Shown here in pieces: positions 17,317 through 25,679 of a DNA stretch of 64,000 nt. The notes below the pieces were generated by a model. It searched no databases and had not been told where the DNA came from. It saw only the letters and a list, made by a program, of their open reading frames with translations. The stretch lies in assembly GCA_017302435.1 (NCBI GenBank), contig JAFLDL010000019.1, forward strand, positions 1-64,000, read 5' to 3'. The position numbers were made by a program, and so were the translations under genes. This stretch comes from Candidatus Accumulibacter necessarius (GTDB lineage: Bacteria; Pseudomonadota; Gammaproteobacteria; Burkholderiales; Rhodocyclaceae). Positions within the stretch are counted from its first letter, which is position 1; each line of letters opens with the position of its first letter.

Positions 17317-20300
17317 TCAGGCAGCAGGCTGCCATAGTGTATCGGTGAAAGTGTCGAGGATTTCGGCCAGTTGCCCGTCAAACAGGCGGTCGAGGCGGTT
17401 GAAGCCGCCGCCTTCCCGCCGGAAGATCAGGTCGGGTTCGTCGAAGGCGGCGCGATCGACGACGAGGTTGGCCCTGGTCTGCGCGCCGATGCGGTGCAGC
17501 CACTGACGCTGCGGCGTCGTCCAGCGACGCGAGGCGAGCAGCTTCTGCAGGGCGTTATCGACCCGCTGCTCCCAGGGCTGCAAGGGGTCGCCGATGGCCG
17601 CCTGCCGGATGTAGCCGACGATGCGGGCGGCGATGTCCTGGTTGGTCATTTCGCGCCAGGCGGTTGCCAGCGTGGCCTCGCTGAAGCCGGCCCGGTCGAG
17701 CTCGAGCACCAGTTCGCGGAGTTGTTTGCGTGTCAGGTCGCGCGGGCGCGTCAGCACGGTCAGCAGCGCCGGGATGTCGTTGCGGTGACTGTTGATGAAG
17801 TCGCTGAAGGCCTTGAGGTAGTCCTCCGGACGTTGCGCCTGGCCATAACCCCGTTCGCTGCCGAGCAGGCGGTCCGGGTGGTTGGAGACGAAAACCGGCG
17901 AGCCGGGTTCCTCATTCTTCCGGTCGAGTATCTCGCCGAGGTCCGGGCACTGTGTGAACCAGGCGGCGATGTCGGCGAGTGGCATGCCTCGCAGCTTGCT
18001 GATGAAGGCGTCCGGGGAGAGGCCGCTGCGGGTTGTGAAATCGCGGGCTGCGTCTTCTCTCAGGTGGCGCTTCTTGCGCTGCAGTTTGGCGATGAACTGG
18101 TCGCGCACCAGCCTGCGTTCTTCGTCGCCCGGCACCGTTGCCAGTTCGGTGGCAAGTTGCGTGAAGGTGATTGCCGGGTCGATCACCACAGGACGCATGG
18201 CGGTGAGGTTCTGCAGGGCTTCGTAGATTCGTACCGCGTCGAAGATGCGGAAGGTCTCCTTGCCGATCGCGTCACACGGGCGCGTGGCGCGTCCGAGCAT
18301 CTGCTCGAACAGGATACGGCTGCACACCCGTCGTAGAAAGACGAGGTTGCAGATCTCGGGCACGTCCACGCCAGTCGTCAGCAGGTCGACGGTGACGGCT
18401 ACGTTGGGGCTGCGCTCGTTGCGGTAGCGGCGAATCAGTTGCAGCGGCTTGTCGGCGGTGCCGGTGATCTTGATCACCGCGTCGTCGTCGACGCTGCCGT
18501 AGTGGTCATGAAAGGCCTGTTTGAGCAAGGCGACGACGAGGTCGGCGTGCGCGTCGGTGGCGCAGAAGATCAGCGTCTTCTGGCGTGACGCGGGGTCGAG
18601 TTCGCGCGCCAGGTACTCGCAGACGACGCGATTGAACGGCTCGGTGATCACCTTGCGGTTGAAGTCCTCGATCTCGAGCTTGATGTCGTCGGGAGTGGTG
18701 AACAGGTCGACCGCGTTGCGGCGTGCGTCGTAGACCGGTATCCGCTCGCCGGTTTTCCAGACGATGCCGTTGGACGACAATTCGGTCTTGATCTGGACGG
18801 GCGGTTCGTGGTCGACCAGGTAGCCGTCGATCACCGCTTCACGATAGCCGTAGGTATAGATCGGTGCGCCGAAGATTTGCGTCGTGTGCAGGGCCGGCGT
18901 GGCGGTGAGACCGATCTTCGTGGCATCGAAATAGTCGAGAATGCGCCGGTACTTCGAGATGTAGTCGTCAAAACTGCGGAAGCTCAGTTCGCTGTCGGAG
19001 AGTTCGCGGTCGAGCAGGTAGCCGCGGTGACACTCGTCGATGACGATGCAGTCGTAACGATCGACGGCGGGTGGTGTGGTGTCCTCGCCGGTGTAGAGGA
19101 CACGCTGCGCCATGCCTTGAACCGTCGCGATGTGCAGCGCTGTATCGCTATCGGGGGCCTGCTCGTTCAGTTCCTTGATGCCGAAGACCTCGGCGAAGGT
19201 CTGCAGACTTTCCATTCGCGTGTCCTTGAACGCGTTGGCCGCCTGTTCGCCGAGTGCGGACCGGTCCACCAGGAAGAGCACTCGCCGGCAGCGCTGCGTT
19301 TTGAGCAGGCGGTAGATCAAGGCAATGCAGGTCTTGGTCTTGCCGGTGCCGGTGGCCATGGCGAGGAGCATCTCGCGCTGACCCTGGGCGATCGCGCTCT
19401 CCGCGGCCTGGATCGCAGCCTGTTGGTAGGGGCGAAGCGAAAAGCCATAGGTGAAGGGCTCACTCTGAAGTTGCGTGTCCGCACGCTTTTCGTCGCGTTT
19501 CAGGAGTGCGCTCAGGCCCTCAGGCGTGTACCAACCATCGAGCGCGCGGCCAAGGTTGTCTGGCCGGCGCAGATCGCAGAACCAGACGCCGCTCCTGGTG
19601 GCAAGCTGGCGGAGGTACGGGCGGCCGTTGGTGGCGAAGGCGAAGGGTAGGCGGCAATGGCTCCTGCTGTTTGCGGCGTCGGTCTGCGTCGAGGTCGCGT
19701 CGCTTGCCGTGAAGTCGCGGCTGTAGCGTTTGGCCTGCTGCAATGCCGCCGACACGTCGATGTTCCTGCGCTTGGCTTCGACCGCCGCCATCGGCTGCAG
19801 CCCGACAAACAGGACGTAGTCGGCCGGGCCGCTGGCGGTCGGCCACTCGGCGATCGCCAGATTCCTTCCTTTCTCGGGACGCGCACCCTTGGTATACCGG
19901 AGACGGGTCGAGTCTACCGTCCAACCCGCCAGACGAAGCTGCTCGTCGATCAGCTTGCGCGTCTCGGTCTCGTCGAGGACCAAGTTCGCAGCGGCCGCTT
20001 TGGCCGCCGTCACGAAACCGGCAACTCTGTCCTTCGTTTGCGTCGCGGATTGGGCTTGCATCGCAGCCAGTTTTTCGCCCAGGGCGGCTTTGGCGTTCTC
20101 CGATTCCTGCGCCAGCTGCTCCCAGAACGCCTGGTCGTCGCGCACCTGTCGAAGCTTGTCGTCCATTGACTGTGGCTGCTGTGCGGCCTCACAGTGGGCT
20201 TTCTGATAAGTCGCGAGTTCTCCGCTCAGGCGATCCAGTTCGGCGTGAAGTTCGCCGAAGTCGTCGGCAGGTGCCGCAGGGGGGATGAACGGGCCACTCC

Positions 20301-20700
20301 TGAAACCGGGATCCTCGAAGCTACGGTGAAACCACACGCCGAGTTGCCAGGTGATCTTGAGCGTGGCAAGCGCGCTGCGGTGGTCGCCGGCCAAGGTATG
20401 GCTTGCCGCGTTGCCGGCGCGCCGGACTTCGCCGAAGAGCTGGGCAATCTCGCGGGTGAGGATGCCCTGTTCCAGCAGGCGACGAATCAGATCGTACTGC
20501 GACTCCTCGGCAGAGACGAAAAGTCCGATACGCGTTGCGACGTGCTGTGCGAGCAATTCCGCCAACTGCCTCAACTTCAGCAGCGACGTATTGGGGTCCT
20601 CGGTGAAGTAGCGCTCGGCCAGCAAACCCAGGCGCAGGAGTTGCTCGTCATGCGCCTTGAGGTGGGCAAAATTGCCGGCGAGCGATGCGAGCGGCTTCAC
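17317..20700 (-). CDS. hsdR: Type I restriction endonuclease subunit HsdR with N-terminal DUF4145
   Basis: 1127 residues from a GTG at 20700. Order: DUF4145-like helical domain (1 to about 130), a coiled-coil-prone stretch (150-215), a PD-(D/E)xK nuclease ('GPADYVLFVG', 'AAVEAKR', about 290-320), then the SF2 helicase motor with Walker A 'ATGTGKTKT' near 447, 'DECHRGY' near 551 and 'GLTATPA', and a C-terminal domain. It translocates DNA and cuts when sites are unmethylated. Its GTG overlaps the stop of an 18-codon ORF that is a remnant of the senC start, so it now reads as the gene after senB. hsdR first, then hsdM and hsdS, is a less common order. Confidence 0.94.
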   Translation of the reverse strand: MKPLASLAGNFAHLKAHDEQLLRLGLLAERYFTEDPNTSLLKLRQLAELLAQHVATRIGLFVSAEESQYDLIRRLLEQGILTREIAQLFGEVRRAGNAASHTLAGDHRSALATLKITWQLGVWFHRSFEDPGFRSGPFIPPAAPADDFGELHAELDRLSGELATYQKAHCEAAQQPQSMDDKLRQVRDDQAFWEQLAQESENAKAALGEKLAAMQAQSATQTKDRVAGFVTAAKAAAANLVLDETETRKLIDEQLRLAGWTVDSTRLRYTKGARPEKGRNLAIAEWPTASGPADYVLFVGLQPMAAVEAKRRNIDVSAALQQAKRYSRDFTASDATSTQTDAANSRSHCRLPFAFATNGRPYLRQLATRSGVWFCDLRRPDNLGRALDGWYTPEGLSALLKRDEKRADTQLQSEPFTYGFSLRPYQQAAIQAAESAIAQGQREMLLAMATGTGKTKTCIALIYRLLKTQRCRRVLFLVDRSALGEQAANAFKDTRMESLQTFAEVFGIKELNEQAPDSDTALHIATVQGMAQRVLYTGEDTTPPAVDRYDCIVIDECHRGYLLDRELSDSELSFRSFDDYISKYRRILDYFDATKIGLTATPALHTTQIFGAPIYTYGYREAVIDGYLVDHEPPVQIKTELSSNGIVWKTGERIPVYDARRNAVDLFTTPDDIKLEIEDFNRKVITEPFNRVVCEYLARELDPASRQKTLIFCATDAHADLVVALLKQAFHDHYGSVDDDAVIKITGTADKPLQLIRRYRNERSPNVAVTVDLLTTGVDVPEICNLVFLRRVCSRILFEQMLGRATRPCDAIGKETFRIFDAVRIYEALQNLTAMRPVVIDPAITFTQLATELATVPGDEERRLVRDQFIAKLQRKKRHLREDAARDFTTRSGLSPDAFISKLRGMPLADIAAWFTQCPDLGEILDRKNEEPGSPVFVSNHPDRLLGSERGYGQAQRPEDYLKAFSDFINSHRNDIPALLTVLTRPRDLTRKQLRELVLELDRAGFSEATLATAWREMTNQDIAARIVGYIRQAAIGDPLQPWEQRVDNALQKLLASRRWTTPQRQWLHRIGAQTRANLVVDRAAFDEPDLIFRREGGGFNRLDRLFDGQLAEILDTFTDTLWQPAA

Positions 20701-20753
20701 TGGCGACGCTCCGCGAAGAGCGTCAGGACTATGCGAGCGCTTGTCGGCTGCAT
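20697..20753 (-). other. 18-codon ORF: remnant of the senC (selD) start fused to hsdR upstream region
   Basis: Directly after the senB TGA the ATG opens MQPTSARIVLTLFAERRQ and stops at 20697. The TGAATG junction and the first two codons equal those of selD at 2879 (MQ). The reading then departs from selD, and its stop overlaps the hsdR start in a GTGA. It marks the right edge of the inserted block and could keep hsdR translation coupled to senB. Confidence 0.55.
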
Positions 20754-21752
20754 TCAGTTCGTTCCCAGCAAATCAGCGACCAGCCGCTGCAGCTCGGCGC
20801 GTTCGCGCGCCGGGGCGAACAGTGGCGCCCGATCGCGGCACTGCGTCGCCAGTCGCTGCAGGAGGTGCTCACGCGGCGCGTCATCGCCGGCTGGTGCCGC
20901 AACCGTTTCCCGGCAGCGCAGCAGCAGTGCCACCAGTGCCTCGACGTCGTCGCACGGGAAGTAGCCCGCGTAATCGGCCCCCAGCATGCCGATGTTGCCG
21001 TCGACGGCCGAGGCGACTACCGGCGTGCCGCTCGCCGCGGCTTCCATGATCACATGCGCGCCGCCCTCGATGCGGCTGGCGTGGATCAGCAGGTGCGCGC
21101 GCTGGATTCGCCGGCGCACTGCCTCGTGTGGCAGACCGCCCAGCCAGCGATAGTTTGGCGCCGCCGCCATCGTTGCGCGTGCTTCGTCGCCGAGCGCCGG
21201 ATCGAGTGCCTCACCGATGTGATCAATCAGGATGTCGCGCCGGCCCGCGAGTCGTCGGGCGGCGCCGAACAGCGTTTGGGGGGACTTCTCCTCGCGCAGG
21301 TGACCGACCATCAGTGCCCGCAGATAACGCGTCGACCGGGCCAGCGCTTGCCGGGCAGTGGTCGATTGGAAGATCACCCGCGCCTTGCCACGCACCGGCT
21401 CCGGCAGTGCCTGCGGCGCGAGCTCCTGCAGCACGACCAGCGCCTGCGCCAGCGCCAGCGAGCGCTGCGCGGCGGCGTCGGTGACGATGTCGCGATAGAG
21501 GTCGGTGCCGGTGAGGACTACCGCCAGCCCCCGCTGCGGATGCGCGGCGCTCCAGGCGGCAATCGCCTCGGCCGAGCGGCGGGCGTGCAACGCGATCATC
21601 ACCGCGTCGCCGGCCGCCTGCGCATCTGGCCAGGTCTTGCTGATGCGCACGCGGCAGAGGCCGGCAAGATGCCGCTGCCAGCGGCGGGCGGTCTGCCAGT
21701 TGCCGTTGTTGGCATCGCGCAGCGCCGGACTGATGATCACCAGTTGCGGCAT
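20754..21752 (-). CDS. senB: Selenosugar synthase SenB (glycosyltransferase fold)
   Basis: 332 residues from ATG at 21752 (an in-frame ATG at 21770 adds 6). It matches the SenB/TIGR04348 family: N-terminus 'LVIISPALRDANNGNWQTA', centre 'LTGTDLYRD' and 'HLREEKSP', and 'HASRIEGGAHVIMEAAASG', a GT4-like nucleotide-sugar site. SenB joins selenophosphate with a UDP-sugar to form a selenosugar, the selenium donor for SenA (known from the selenoneine pathway). It is divergent from senA with only 34 bp between starts. Its 3' end is duplicated at 2.9 and 10.0 kb, and the gene after it is now hsdR instead of senC. Confidence 0.92.
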   Translation of the reverse strand: MPQLVIISPALRDANNGNWQTARRWQRHLAGLCRVRISKTWPDAQAAGDAVMIALHARRSAEAIAAWSAAHPQRGLAVVLTGTDLYRDIVTDAAAQRSLALAQALVVLQELAPQALPEPVRGKARVIFQSTTARQALARSTRYLRALMVGHLREEKSPQTLFGAARRLAGRRDILIDHIGEALDPALGDEARATMAAAPNYRWLGGLPHEAVRRRIQRAHLLIHASRIEGGAHVIMEAAASGTPVVASAVDGNIGMLGADYAGYFPCDDVEALVALLLRCRETVAAPAGDDAPREHLLQRLATQCRDRAPLFAPARERAELQRLVADLLGTN

Positions 21753-21786
21753 ACTGGAGGCCCTGCTCATCGCTTCCGCTCCGCCA

Positions 21787-22947
21787 ATGAACACCAACCA
21801 TGCCGAAGCCGCCCGCCGGGGCGGCCGCCAGATCCTCGCCGCAGCGCTGCAAGACAGCCGGGCGCGCACGCTGGCTCTGCTCGATGCCTACACCGCTGCG
21901 CTCGGCGATTCACTGCCGGTCCCCTGTTCGCCGCAGTTCAATCCGCCACTCTGGGAAGTCGGGCACGTCGGCTGGTTCCAGGACTACTGGCTTGCCCGCA
22001 ACCGCCAGCGTGCGCATGGTATCGACTGTGACCCCGATCACCCACGTCCCGCCGGCCGTCTGCTGCAGGCCGACGCGCTGTATGACTCGAGCCGGGTCGC
22101 ACACGCCACGCGTTGGCAACTGGATTTGCCGGATCTTGCTGCGACGCGTGCCTATCTGGCCGCGGGCCTGGCCGAAACGCTGTCGTTGCTCGCCGCCACA
22201 GCGGAAAGCGACGAGGCCTTGTACTTCTTCCGTCTGGTGCTGTTCCACGAGGACATGCACGGCGAAGCGGGCATCTACATGGCGCAGGCGCTCGACATTC
22301 CGCTGCCCGGCGCGTTGGCCGACGCGCTGCTCGCGCCCATTGTGGCGCCGCCGGCAGCGAGTTCGCTCGCCCTTCCTGCGCAGCCCTGGACGCTCGGCTG
22401 GCAGGGCGAAGGATTCGCCTTCGACAACGAACTGGCGCCGCAGCCAGTCGCGGTCGCCGCGTTCGAAATCGATGCCGAGGTCGTCAGCTGGCGACGCTAC
22501 CTGCCCTTCGTCGAGCAGGTCGGCGCCGCGCCGCCGCGCTACCTGCGCCGGCAGGACGGCCGCTGGCAGCGCCGCGTTTTCGGCCAGTGGCACGACCTGC
22601 CGCTCGACGCGCCGGCAACGCATCTCAGCTGGAACGAAGCCGACGCCTGGTGCCGCTGGGCCGGTCGCCGGCTGCCAAGCGAGGCGGAGTGGGAGATAGT
22701 GGCGCTGACCCGGCCCGAGTTTCACTGGGGCGAGGTCTGGGAATGGACGGCCAGCCGCTTCCTCCCTTATCCCGGTTTCGTGGCACACCCTTACCGCGAC
22801 TATTCGGCGCCCTGGTTCGGCGACCGCTATGTGCTGCGCGGTGCCAGCCGGGCGACCTCGCCGCGCCTGGCGCACCCCCGCTACCGCAACTACTTCACGC
22901 CCGAGCGCAACGACCTGCACAATGGCTTTCGCAGTTGCGCTGCCTAG
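21787..22947 (+). CDS. senA: Selenoneine synthase SenA (EgtB-like non-haem iron enzyme)
   Basis: 386 residues from ATG at 21787. N-terminal DinB-type helical bundle with metal ligands in 'GHVGWFQDYWL' and 'LFHEDMHGE' (the H-x3-H-x-E motif of EgtB enzymes). A C-terminal sulfatase-modifying/FGE domain has 'LPSEAEWEIVAL', 'VWEWTAS' and 'YVLRGAS', ending 'NDLHNGFRSC'. EgtB makes ergothioneine precursors with sulfur; the SenA branch uses a selenosugar and hercynine. I assign SenA, not EgtB, because senB and selD are beside it. It is convergent with egtD (34 bp apart). No separate C-Se lyase gene is seen. Confidence 0.9.
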   Translation: MNTNHAEAARRGGRQILAAALQDSRARTLALLDAYTAALGDSLPVPCSPQFNPPLWEVGHVGWFQDYWLARNRQRAHGIDCDPDHPRPAGRLLQADALYDSSRVAHATRWQLDLPDLAATRAYLAAGLAETLSLLAATAESDEALYFFRLVLFHEDMHGEAGIYMAQALDIPLPGALADALLAPIVAPPAASSLALPAQPWTLGWQGEGFAFDNELAPQPVAVAAFEIDAEVVSWRRYLPFVEQVGAAPPRYLRRQDGRWQRRVFGQWHDLPLDAPATHLSWNEADAWCRWAGRRLPSEAEWEIVALTRPEFHWGEVWEWTASRFLPYPGFVAHPYRDYSAPWFGDRYVLRGASRATSPRLAHPRYRNYFTPERNDLHNGFRSCAA

Positions 22948-22981
22948 CGCTTCCGTCCATGTCGCGGCCAGCGGCACTGGC

Positions 22982-23932
22982 TCACGCATGCGCCGCGAAC
23001 ACGGCAAACCAGCCACGCGCATCGCACCAGTGGCGCATCGCGGAAAAACCGGCGGCTGCGAGCAGCGCGGCGAAATCCTCCCGGCGCCACTTGTACGAGT
23101 TCTCGGTATGGATGCGCTCGGCCGCAGCGAAGCGCCGTTCACCGCCGGCCCAGCGCACCGTCGTCGCGCGCAGCGCTTCCAGATGCATCTCGATGCGTGA
23201 CTCGGGTGCGTTGAAAAAGGCGACGTGGCGCCAGTCGGCAAGATCAAAGTCGGTGCCGGCGAGCCGGTTGAGATTCAGCAGCAGGTTGCGGTTGAACGCC
23301 GCGGTGACGCCGAGCGGATCGTCGTAGGCCGCTTCCAGGATTTCGGTTTCCTTGATCAGGTCAACGCCGATCAGCAGCGACCCGCCGTGACACTCGGCGT
23401 GCGCCTGGCACAGGAAGGTCAGCGCCGCTGCGGGCGTGAAATTGCCGATGCTGGAACCCGGGTAGAACAGCGTCCGCGGCCCGGCGCCGGCTTCGGCCGG
23501 TAGGTGCAGCGACGACGAGAAATCGAAACCGATGCCCAGCATCTCGATCGCCCGGTACTGCTGCTGGAGGTGCTGCAGCGACTCGCGCAGATAGTCCACC
23601 GAGATGTCCACCGCGACATAGCGCTGCACCCGCAGCGCCGCAAACAGCCGGGCAGCCTTCTCGCAGTTGCCGGCGCCGAGGTCGACCAGTGTCCGCACCG
23701 GGCCGAGTGCCGCCGCCATGCTGTCCTGGTGTTCGGCGAAGATCGTCGCCTCGGTGCGCGTCGGGTAGTACTCGGGCAGCTCGGTGATCGCGGCAAAGAG
23801 CCGCGAGCCGAGTGCGTCGTAGAGGTACTTGGGCGCGATGACCGCTGTCGGCGCCGACAGGCCGGCGAGCAGTTCGGCGCGGATCGCCGCCGGCTCGTCG
23901 TGCGCAAGCTGCAGCAGGCTGGGCGAAATCAC
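22982..23932 (-). CDS. egtD: L-histidine N-alpha-methyltransferase EgtD
   Basis: 316 residues from a GTG at 23932, which overlaps the stop of a 26-codon ORF (GTGA) and has AAAGGA upstream. Family features: 'YLYDALGSRLFAAITELPEY', then 'YPTRTEATIF', SAM site 'LVDLGAGNCEKAA', 'VDISVDYL', 'YPGSSIGNF' and 'FNRNLLLNLNR'. EgtD methylates histidine three times to hercynine, the substrate that SenA loads with selenium. Length matches the known enzyme (about 320). It is the last gene of an ATP-grasp, 26-codon ORF, egtD operon. Confidence 0.95.
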   Translation of the reverse strand: MISPSLLQLAHDEPAAIRAELLAGLSAPTAVIAPKYLYDALGSRLFAAITELPEYYPTRTEATIFAEHQDSMAAALGPVRTLVDLGAGNCEKAARLFAALRVQRYVAVDISVDYLRESLQHLQQQYRAIEMLGIGFDFSSSLHLPAEAGAGPRTLFYPGSSIGNFTPAAALTFLCQAHAECHGGSLLIGVDLIKETEILEAAYDDPLGVTAAFNRNLLLNLNRLAGTDFDLADWRHVAFFNAPESRIEMHLEALRATTVRWAGGERRFAAAERIHTENSYKWRREDFAALLAAAGFSAMRHWCDARGWFAVFAAHA

Positions 23933-24009
23933 CGCGCGCCGTCCTTTGCCGCTTTGTTTCGGGTAACCGCCCGCGCCAGCTCTTGGTCGGGATGCAGCAG
24001 AGGGTTCAT
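23929..24009 (-). CDS. 26-codon bridging ORF between the ATP-grasp gene and egtD
   Basis: MNPLLHPDQELARAVTRNKA and six more residues. Its ATG overlaps the ATP-grasp stop (ATGA) and its TGA overlaps the egtD GTG (GTGA). Exact 4-base overlap on both sides suggests that it is translated, either as a coupling leader or as a real micropeptide. Too short for a family call. Alternatively it is a decayed domain between two genes. Confidence 0.5.
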   Translation of the reverse strand: MNPLLHPDQELARAVTRNKAAKDGAR

Positions 24010-25418
24010 CGGGGGCTCTCCAGCGAAAGCGCAGGCAAGGGTAGCGGCTGATTGTAGGCTGTTTCCGCCGCCGGGTGCGCATAGGGGATCGTCCAGCCGA
24101 GCAATCGGCTGGCCGCCTCGCAGCGGGCACGCAGGTCGTGCGCGTCGTGCCCGCCCAGATGCAAAATGCCGTAACGGTAAGAGCCCAGCCACTTGAAATC
24201 GCGGGCGATCTGCGCGGGCGTTTTGGCGAAGCGGAAGAGCATTGCGTCGGGGAACTGCTGCGCCAGTTCGCGACGCTGCCACAAGCTCGGCATTGGCGGC
24301 TGCGCCGCCAGCTCGAAGCTGCGATAGACGAAGCTTGCCGCCGCCCCGGCGCTCGCTTCGGCACGCGGCAAGAGGCGTGGGTCACACCCGTGAGCAAGTT
24401 CCAGGGCGACGCGGTGCAGATCGACGCCATCGACGCGCAGGTAGAGATCGGAAAACTGCGCGGCCATGCGCGGGTTGAACTCGATGACCGTCAGCCGGTC
24501 CCGTGCAGCGTCGTGGAAGAACTCCATGTTGAACAGACCGTGCGTGAAGCCGACGGCCTCGAGAAATCGCCGTGCGACGTCGACCGCCTGTTGGCGCGCC
24601 GCTGCCGGCAGCGCACAGGGATAGTCGAAGCGCATGAAGGCCTGCGTACCCGGATACATCACCGATTCGACGAAGCCGAGCGCGTACAGTCGGCCGGCAA
24701 AGACGTAGCCGTCGAGGTTGTACTGCTGCCCGGCGACCGGCGCTTCGAGCATCAGCCGATGCGCGCTGCCAGCGGCCGGCAGGCGCACGCTGGCGATGCG
24801 CTCGAAGGGTTCGACCAGATGGCGGATCACCCACAGCTCCCAGGCACCGAAACGGGTCATTGCAGTCAGCTCGGCGCGATTATGCACCTTGCGCGCGAGC
24901 ACCGAGAAGGCCGCTTTCACCGGCTTGATGAAGATCGGGTAGGCGATGCCGTCCGGTATCGGTTCACCGTAGCGCGCCGGCAAGGGCTCGGCCCACGTCG
25001 TCGCCTCCGGCGCCACCTCCTGCAGCACCCGTCGGGCGTGCAGCTTGTGCTGACAGGCGAGCACCGCCTGCACCGGCGTCCCCGGCCAGCCCATGCGCTC
25101 GGCGAGCATCGCCGCGGCCAGCGCGCCGAATTGCTCGTGGTTGGAAGTCACCGCCTGCCAGTGTTTCCGTCGGGCCTTGCGCGCCAGTCGGTCGACGAAG
25201 CGCTGCAGGTCGAAACCGGCAAGGCGGGCGTTGCTGGGGAAGGTGAACAGGTCGAAACCGGCGCTGTCGGCTGGAAATTCCGTCTGCCAGCGGGAGAAAC
25301 CGAGACGGTCCCAGTCGAAGTTGAACAATAGCAGCGTGCGCGGCGAAGCGTCCCGCCGCTGCTTCCCAGAAACGAGCTGGGACGCGGCGCCTTGCGCCTT
25401 CTTCGCCGGCGTCTTCAA
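24006..25418 (-). CDS. ATP-grasp ligase of unknown substrate, egtD-linked
   Basis: 470 residues from a TTG at 25418, placed 7 bases after GGGAG. An N-terminal domain of about 110 residues precedes an ATP-grasp fold: a nucleotide-lysine segment 'YPIFIKPVKAAFSV', the central 'QQYNLDGYVFAGRLYALG', and the metal-binding end 'NMEFFHDAARDRLTVIEFNP' followed by 'RMAAQFSDLY'. The E-x-N-x-R motif is typical of carboxylate-amine ligases such as biotin carboxylase- or D-Ala-D-Ala-type enzymes. It heads an operon coupled to egtD, so the substrate may be histidine, hercynine or selenoneine, all of which have a free carboxylate (inference). No known member of the selenoneine pathway is of this type. Confidence 0.8.
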   Translation of the reverse strand: MKTPAKKAQGAASQLVSGKQRRDASPRTLLLFNFDWDRLGFSRWQTEFPADSAGFDLFTFPSNARLAGFDLQRFVDRLARKARRKHWQAVTSNHEQFGALAAAMLAERMGWPGTPVQAVLACQHKLHARRVLQEVAPEATTWAEPLPARYGEPIPDGIAYPIFIKPVKAAFSVLARKVHNRAELTAMTRFGAWELWVIRHLVEPFERIASVRLPAAGSAHRLMLEAPVAGQQYNLDGYVFAGRLYALGFVESVMYPGTQAFMRFDYPCALPAAARQQAVDVARRFLEAVGFTHGLFNMEFFHDAARDRLTVIEFNPRMAAQFSDLYLRVDGVDLHRVALELAHGCDPRLLPRAEASAGAAASFVYRSFELAAQPPMPSLWQRRELAQQFPDAMLFRFAKTPAQIARDFKWLGSYRYGILHLGGHDAHDLRARCEAASRLLGWTIPYAHPAAETAYNQPLPLPALSLESPR

Positions 25419-25679
25419 AGCCAGTCTCCCGCCACGGTTGCCTCCAGGCCCGTTGTCAGACCGCCACGAATTATAGGCGATCCCCGGTTGCCGGAGAGCT
25501 GGCCACTGCGGTTTCCTGCTTCAGCAGCGGTCGATGGGTTCTTCCTGAGCCATCGCACCGGGAAGGACGCCGCCAGCGCGTCGACCGGTTATCATGCCGC
25601 TGTCCGCCGGGATCAATGCCAGTCCTGCGTTTTCGCACGCGGTGCCCGGCAAGACGACTGTTGCCACCCAATCTGTTCC

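Noticed and set aside
2880..20753. Classical integrative element with att sites
   Set aside because: Direct repeats are present, but no integrase, excisionase or mobility gene was found inside, and the repeats are diverged; kept as a hypothesis in the findings only.
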